Source: an uncultured Alphaproteobacteria bacterium (GTDB taxonomy: Bacteria > Pseudomonadota > Alphaproteobacteria > RF32 > CAG-239). Taken from it: a stretch of 7,452 bases of DNA. The DNA lies in assembly GCA_946618745.1 (NCBI GenBank), contig CAMOLN010000041.1:1-7452 (forward strand), in the 5' to 3' direction. The notes beneath the pieces are model-generated. The model did no database searches. It was not told where the DNA came from and saw nothing but the letters and a program-made list of their open reading frames with translations. This document shows positions 5,381 through 7,452 of the stretch, one piece after another. The position numbers were made by a program, and so were the translations under genes. Numbering within the stretch: position 1 is the first letter of the stretch; every line of letters starts with the position of its first letter.

Positions 5381-5737
5381 CTATTTTTTACTTTTTAATG
5401 ATAAAGAAACTATCAGCGGATTAGTCGATTCCTTTTTTATTTCCGCCACTTCGCCTTCGCGCTCGAACACGATTCGGTCTGAATATTTTTTTACTAATTT
5501 CCATCCCAGTTGTGGTAAAGTATCTTTGTAAAAATGTACTATTTCGGCAAATTTTAAGGAATGAGACTCCATATATATTTCCACCAATCTAATGGATTCG
5601 TTGCCGAAATTCAATCCGGCATTTTCTATTTGTTCCAATCCGTCAGGAATTGGAAAATCTTCCAATCCTTCAACAAATGCAGCCGAAGCTGTGTTCAACG
5701 ATATCATTATCGCTAAAATAATGCTCAATATTTTCAT
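5381..5737 (-). CDS. Small secreted protein of unknown function, conserved between mutM and crotonase genes
   Basis: A 118-residue protein with a clear Sec signal peptide: Lys2, a hydrophobic core at 3-14, and a likely cleavage after Ala19 (TASA|AF). The mature part starts AFVEGLEDFPIPDGLEQI, and FYKDTLPQLGW lies at 69-79, followed by a basic amphipathic beta-rich C-terminus (RIVFEREGE, LIVSLSLKSK). I recall small exported proteins with similar AFVEGLEDxP and FYxxTLPQLGW segments at this locus in other Alphaproteobacteria, but I know no function. It should be periplasmic, as no lipobox or further membrane segment is seen. Its ATG overlaps the mutM TGA by ATGA, so translation is probably coupled, and only a weak GAAAG precedes it. 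The crotonase ATG follows 11 bases after its stop. Confidence 0.85.
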   Translation of the reverse strand: MKILSIILAIMISLNTASAAFVEGLEDFPIPDGLEQIENAGLNFGNESIRLVEIYMESHSLKFAEIVHFYKDTLPQLGWKLVKKYSDRIVFEREGEVAEIKKESTNPLIVSLSLKSKK

Positions 5738-6576
5738 TTTTGCAAACTTTCACAATAAAAAGTTGATCTGCCGCCCATAACTGAACGCTTTATTCCTCCG
5801 GTTTTGGCAAGATTGCATTTACAATCTGGACATCTTTGTCCGGTTTTATTGTATACACAATGTTGTTGTTGAAAATATCCCATACTCCCATCGGGTTTTT
5901 TATAATCTCGCAAAGTTGAACCACCGGCATCAATAGCTTTTTGTAAAACTTTGCGAGTGTTTTTTACCAATTCATCACAATCTGATAATGTTACATCTTT
6001 TGCAAGTCTGGTTGGTAAAATTCGCGATTCATATAAAATTTCCGAAGCATAAATATTGCCTATACCTGCAATTATCTCTTGGTTAAGCAATGCCAATTTT
6101 ATTGGTAACTTGCTGTGATTTTGCAATTTGTTATACAAATAATCCTTAGTCAACTTGCTGTCAAACGGGTCGATTCCTATTTTATTAAACCATCGACAAC
6201 TATTTAGTTTGTTTTTTTCGCAGTAAGTTAAAAGTCCAAAACGACGGGGATCATTATATATAATAACTCCTTTATCGGTTATAATAACTATATGGTCATG
6301 TTTATCTAATTTTTCAGGCATTTTATCCGCAAGTTTAATCTTTCCGCTCATACCCATATGCCAAAGCAAATCTAACCCGCAAGACAATTCCATCACCATA
6401 TATTTAGCGATTCGTTGATAGCTTGTTATAGTAGCTCCTTTTATTTTTTCAGGCATATCGGCAGGCACTTGTTCGCGTAAACGACCGTTATTGATTATCA
6501 TTTCAATAATACTAGCCCTTCCGATTCCTTTAGAAACAGCTGTTTTTATTGTTTCAACTTCAGGTAACTCTGGCAT
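5734..6576 (-). CDS. mutM: Formamidopyrimidine-DNA glycosylase (Fpg/MutM)
   Basis: A 280-residue bifunctional glycosylase/AP lyase that removes 8-oxoguanine and formamidopyrimidines from DNA. The start is fixed by chemistry: the ATG at 6574-6576 gives MPELPEVETI, whose Pro2 becomes the catalytic N-terminus, with Glu3. A longer frame from a TTG at 6597 would destroy this. AGAGAT lies about 3 bases upstream of the start. Also seen are Lys58 (RIAKYM), HMGMSGKI at 73-80, the helix-two-turn-helix segment with GIGNIYASE (171-179, Asn174), DYKKPDGSMGYFQ (224-236), and a C-terminal zinc finger with GGRST (Arg270). The finger has Cys249, Cys252, an extra Cys254, and Cys275, but the fourth ligand position is Leu278 (YCESLQK instead of YCPxCQ). 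It is the first gene of an operon and shares ATGA with the next gene. Identity is firm, and the zinc site is atypical. Confidence 0.96.
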   Translation of the reverse strand: MPELPEVETIKTAVSKGIGRASIIEMIINNGRLREQVPADMPEKIKGATITSYQRIAKYMVMELSCGLDLLWHMGMSGKIKLADKMPEKLDKHDHIVIITDKGVIIYNDPRRFGLLTYCEKNKLNSCRWFNKIGIDPFDSKLTKDYLYNKLQNHSKLPIKLALLNQEIIAGIGNIYASEILYESRILPTRLAKDVTLSDCDELVKNTRKVLQKAIDAGGSTLRDYKKPDGSMGYFQQQHCVYNKTGQRCPDCKCNLAKTGGIKRSVMGGRSTFYCESLQK

Positions 6577-6610
6577 AACATCTCTTTTCTTAAACAACTA
6601 AACCTAACTC

Positions 6611-6638
6611 ATTATAAATATTTTTATCGGCAATACAA
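6611..6638 (-). promoter_or_regulatory. mutM operon promoter
   Basis: On the minus strand a perfect TATAAT (complement of 6611-6616) lies 16 bases after TTGTAT (complement of 6633-6638, three of six matches). The predicted start near 6604 leaves a leader of about 28 bases. It is divergent from the J-domain gene promoter about 20 bases away. Confidence 0.5.
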
Positions 6639-6652
6639 TAATAAATAAAATC

Positions 6653-6681
6653 TTGCACTCAAAAGAGATAATTGTTATTCT
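6653..6681 (+). promoter_or_regulatory. J-domain gene promoter
   Basis: TTGCAC at 6653-6658 and TATTCT at 6676-6681 are 17 bases apart, each with four to five of six consensus matches. The predicted start near 6689 leaves a leader of about 25 bases. AAGAAAG about 7 bases before the ATG can serve as a weak ribosome site. Confidence 0.5.
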
Positions 6682-6713
6682 GACCAAATGGTTATATTTA
6701 AGAAAGTTTTGTT

Positions 6714-7262
6714 ATGATTAAGAAAAGCAAACGTCAAAGCAAATATTTTGCTCCACAGAATCAGTCCGGAGAATATCACATTTGCGATCACCCCGGTTGT
6801 AACAAAGCCGGCGAATATCGGGCTCCGAAAAATTCCCGACTGAAAGAGTATTACTGGTTTTGTTTAGACCATGTAAAAGAATATAATGCTCAATGGAATT
6901 ACTATGAAAACGAAAGTATCATTGATGACGAATATATTGAACAACGTCATTTTAATTTTTCATCACATCTTAAATATGATTTTGATTTTAACTTCAGCGG
7001 CGGATATGGATTCTTCAACTCCGCGGAAATCTACACCGATTCTTCAAATATAAGATTAACTGCCGATGAAAGAAAAGCCCTTAAACTGATGAATATTGAA
7101 TACGATGAAGTCAATGTAGATTCACTTAAAAAAGCCTATAAAAAAGCTGTAAAAAAATATCATCCTGACCTTAATTCTTCCGCTAAAGAATCAGAAGAAA
7201 TTTTTAAAATACTAAGCACATCTTACAAATCAATACTAGCTAAATTAACCAATAAAAATTAG
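6714..7262 (+). CDS. J-domain (DnaJ-like) protein with N-terminal Cys/His cluster
   Basis: A 182-residue protein with a J domain at the C-terminal end rather than the N-terminal end. The segment LTADERKALKLMNIEYD is followed by helix II VDSLKKAYKKAVKKY, the invariant HPD (150-152), and a helix III ending at LAKLTNKN. The HPD loop stimulates Hsp70 (DnaK) ATPase. The N-terminal half holds Cys24-x4-Cys29 and, after YRAPKNSRLKEYYWF, Cys50-x2-His53, followed by VKEYNAQWNYY. This pattern suggests one metal site. I recognise this N-terminal module with YRAP and WFCLDHVxxYNxxWNYF from DnaJ-like proteins of Alphaproteobacteria, where its client is unknown. The middle (65-110) is acidic/aromatic and likely disordered. 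There is no G/F region, DnaJ zinc-finger repeats or C-terminal substrate domain, so it is not canonical DnaJ. Confidence 0.9.
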   Translation: MIKKSKRQSKYFAPQNQSGEYHICDHPGCNKAGEYRAPKNSRLKEYYWFCLDHVKEYNAQWNYYENESIIDDEYIEQRHFNFSSHLKYDFDFNFSGGYGFFNSAEIYTDSSNIRLTADERKALKLMNIEYDEVNVDSLKKAYKKAVKKYHPDLNSSAKESEEIFKILSTSYKSILAKLTNKN

Positions 7263-7452
7263 CGCGAATTTATCTCATTTTTTTCTTTTTCTTTCATATC
7301 TTTTTCTATTTTTTTTCGAGCCGTTTCTTGTTCGTTTTTTGATAACTCATTATATTTTTTGCTTTTTCTTCCGGTCTTATAATAAATTGTTTTAGCCGCT
7401 TTTTTGGCATTATCTTCTTTTCCCAGCTCTATTAATTCATCGGCATCCAACT
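7259..7452 (-). CDS. C-terminal part of an unidentified Lys/Glu-rich protein (partial)
   Basis: A minus-strand frame is open from the right edge to a TAA at 7259-7261. About 64 codons are visible. The peptide contains LDADELIELGKEDNAKKAAKTIYY, KTGRKSKKYNEL, and then a very charged helical tail (RKKIEKDMKEKEKNEINSR). A TTG near the edge could be a start, but no ribosome site can be seen within the window and the frame probably continues. The stop interlocks with the J-domain gene stop (TTAG at 7259-7262 read on both strands). No function is recognised. Composition and length of open frame support a real gene. Confidence 0.5.
   Translation of the reverse strand, partial: LDADELIELGKEDNAKKAAKTIYYKTGRKSKKYNELSKNEQETARKKIEKDMKEKEKNEINSR

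Noticed and set aside
6577..6597. Longer MutM start (TTG, MFKKRDV...)
   Set aside because: Fpg needs proline directly after the initiator Met as nucleophile, so only the ATG at 6576 can give an active enzyme.

Overview
The window looks like a chromosomal segment of a low-G+C alphaproteobacterium. The main evidence is the minus-strand gene order mutM (formamidopyrimidine-DNA glycosylase), small secreted protein, enoyl-CoA hydratase family gene, rpsT (ribosomal protein S20), dnaA. This is a conserved neighbourhood in Alphaproteobacteria. Supporting evidence is a J-domain protein with an N-terminal Cys/His cluster of a type I associate with that class, and a cluster of GANTC sites (the CcrM methylation target of the class) upstream of dnaA. 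A more precise placement, for example among the AT-rich uncultured or gut-associated lineages, would be a guess. Gene content is housekeeping. I see no insertion sequence, CRISPR array, tRNA or rRNA gene, or phage gene.

Layout. Positions 1-82 hold the charged C-terminal end of an unidentified plus-strand gene, followed after 3 bases by an exonuclease III-type AP endonuclease (86-895). Convergent with it is a decayed periplasmic amino-acid-binding lipoprotein gene (952-1627, minus), with a frameshift directly after its start and a large internal deletion. Upstream of that on the same strand are a Nudix hydrolase (1716-2114) and dnaA (2187-3629), separated by a strong intrinsic terminator. The 615-base gap 3630-4244 holds the dnaA leader and promoter region: a tandem 26-bp-period repeat, five GANTC sites within 243 bases, a structured element, and the two-stem terminator of rpsT. 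rpsT (4245-4505) has its own promoter. Behind it lies a tight three-gene operon, mutM - small secreted protein - crotonase (6576 down to 4620), with an ATGA overlap and an 11-base gap. A divergent promoter pair at about 6611-6681 separates this operon from a plus-strand J-domain protein (6714-7262). The stop codon of that gene interlocks with the stop of a Lys/Glu-rich partial gene entering from the right edge.

Functionally, replication initiation (DnaA) and ribosome synthesis (S20) sit beside three genes that can act on damaged nucleotides or DNA: mutM, an AP endonuclease and a Nudix hydrolase. The most unusual points are the layout upstream of dnaA (GANTC repeats over promoter-like sequence and a possible small structured RNA), a MutM lacking the last zinc-ligand cysteine, a crotonase with Glu replaced by Asp at a catalytic position and a short C-terminus, and the damaged binding-protein gene. 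I found no clear new multi-gene system. The dnaA upstream region is the best candidate for undescribed biology here.
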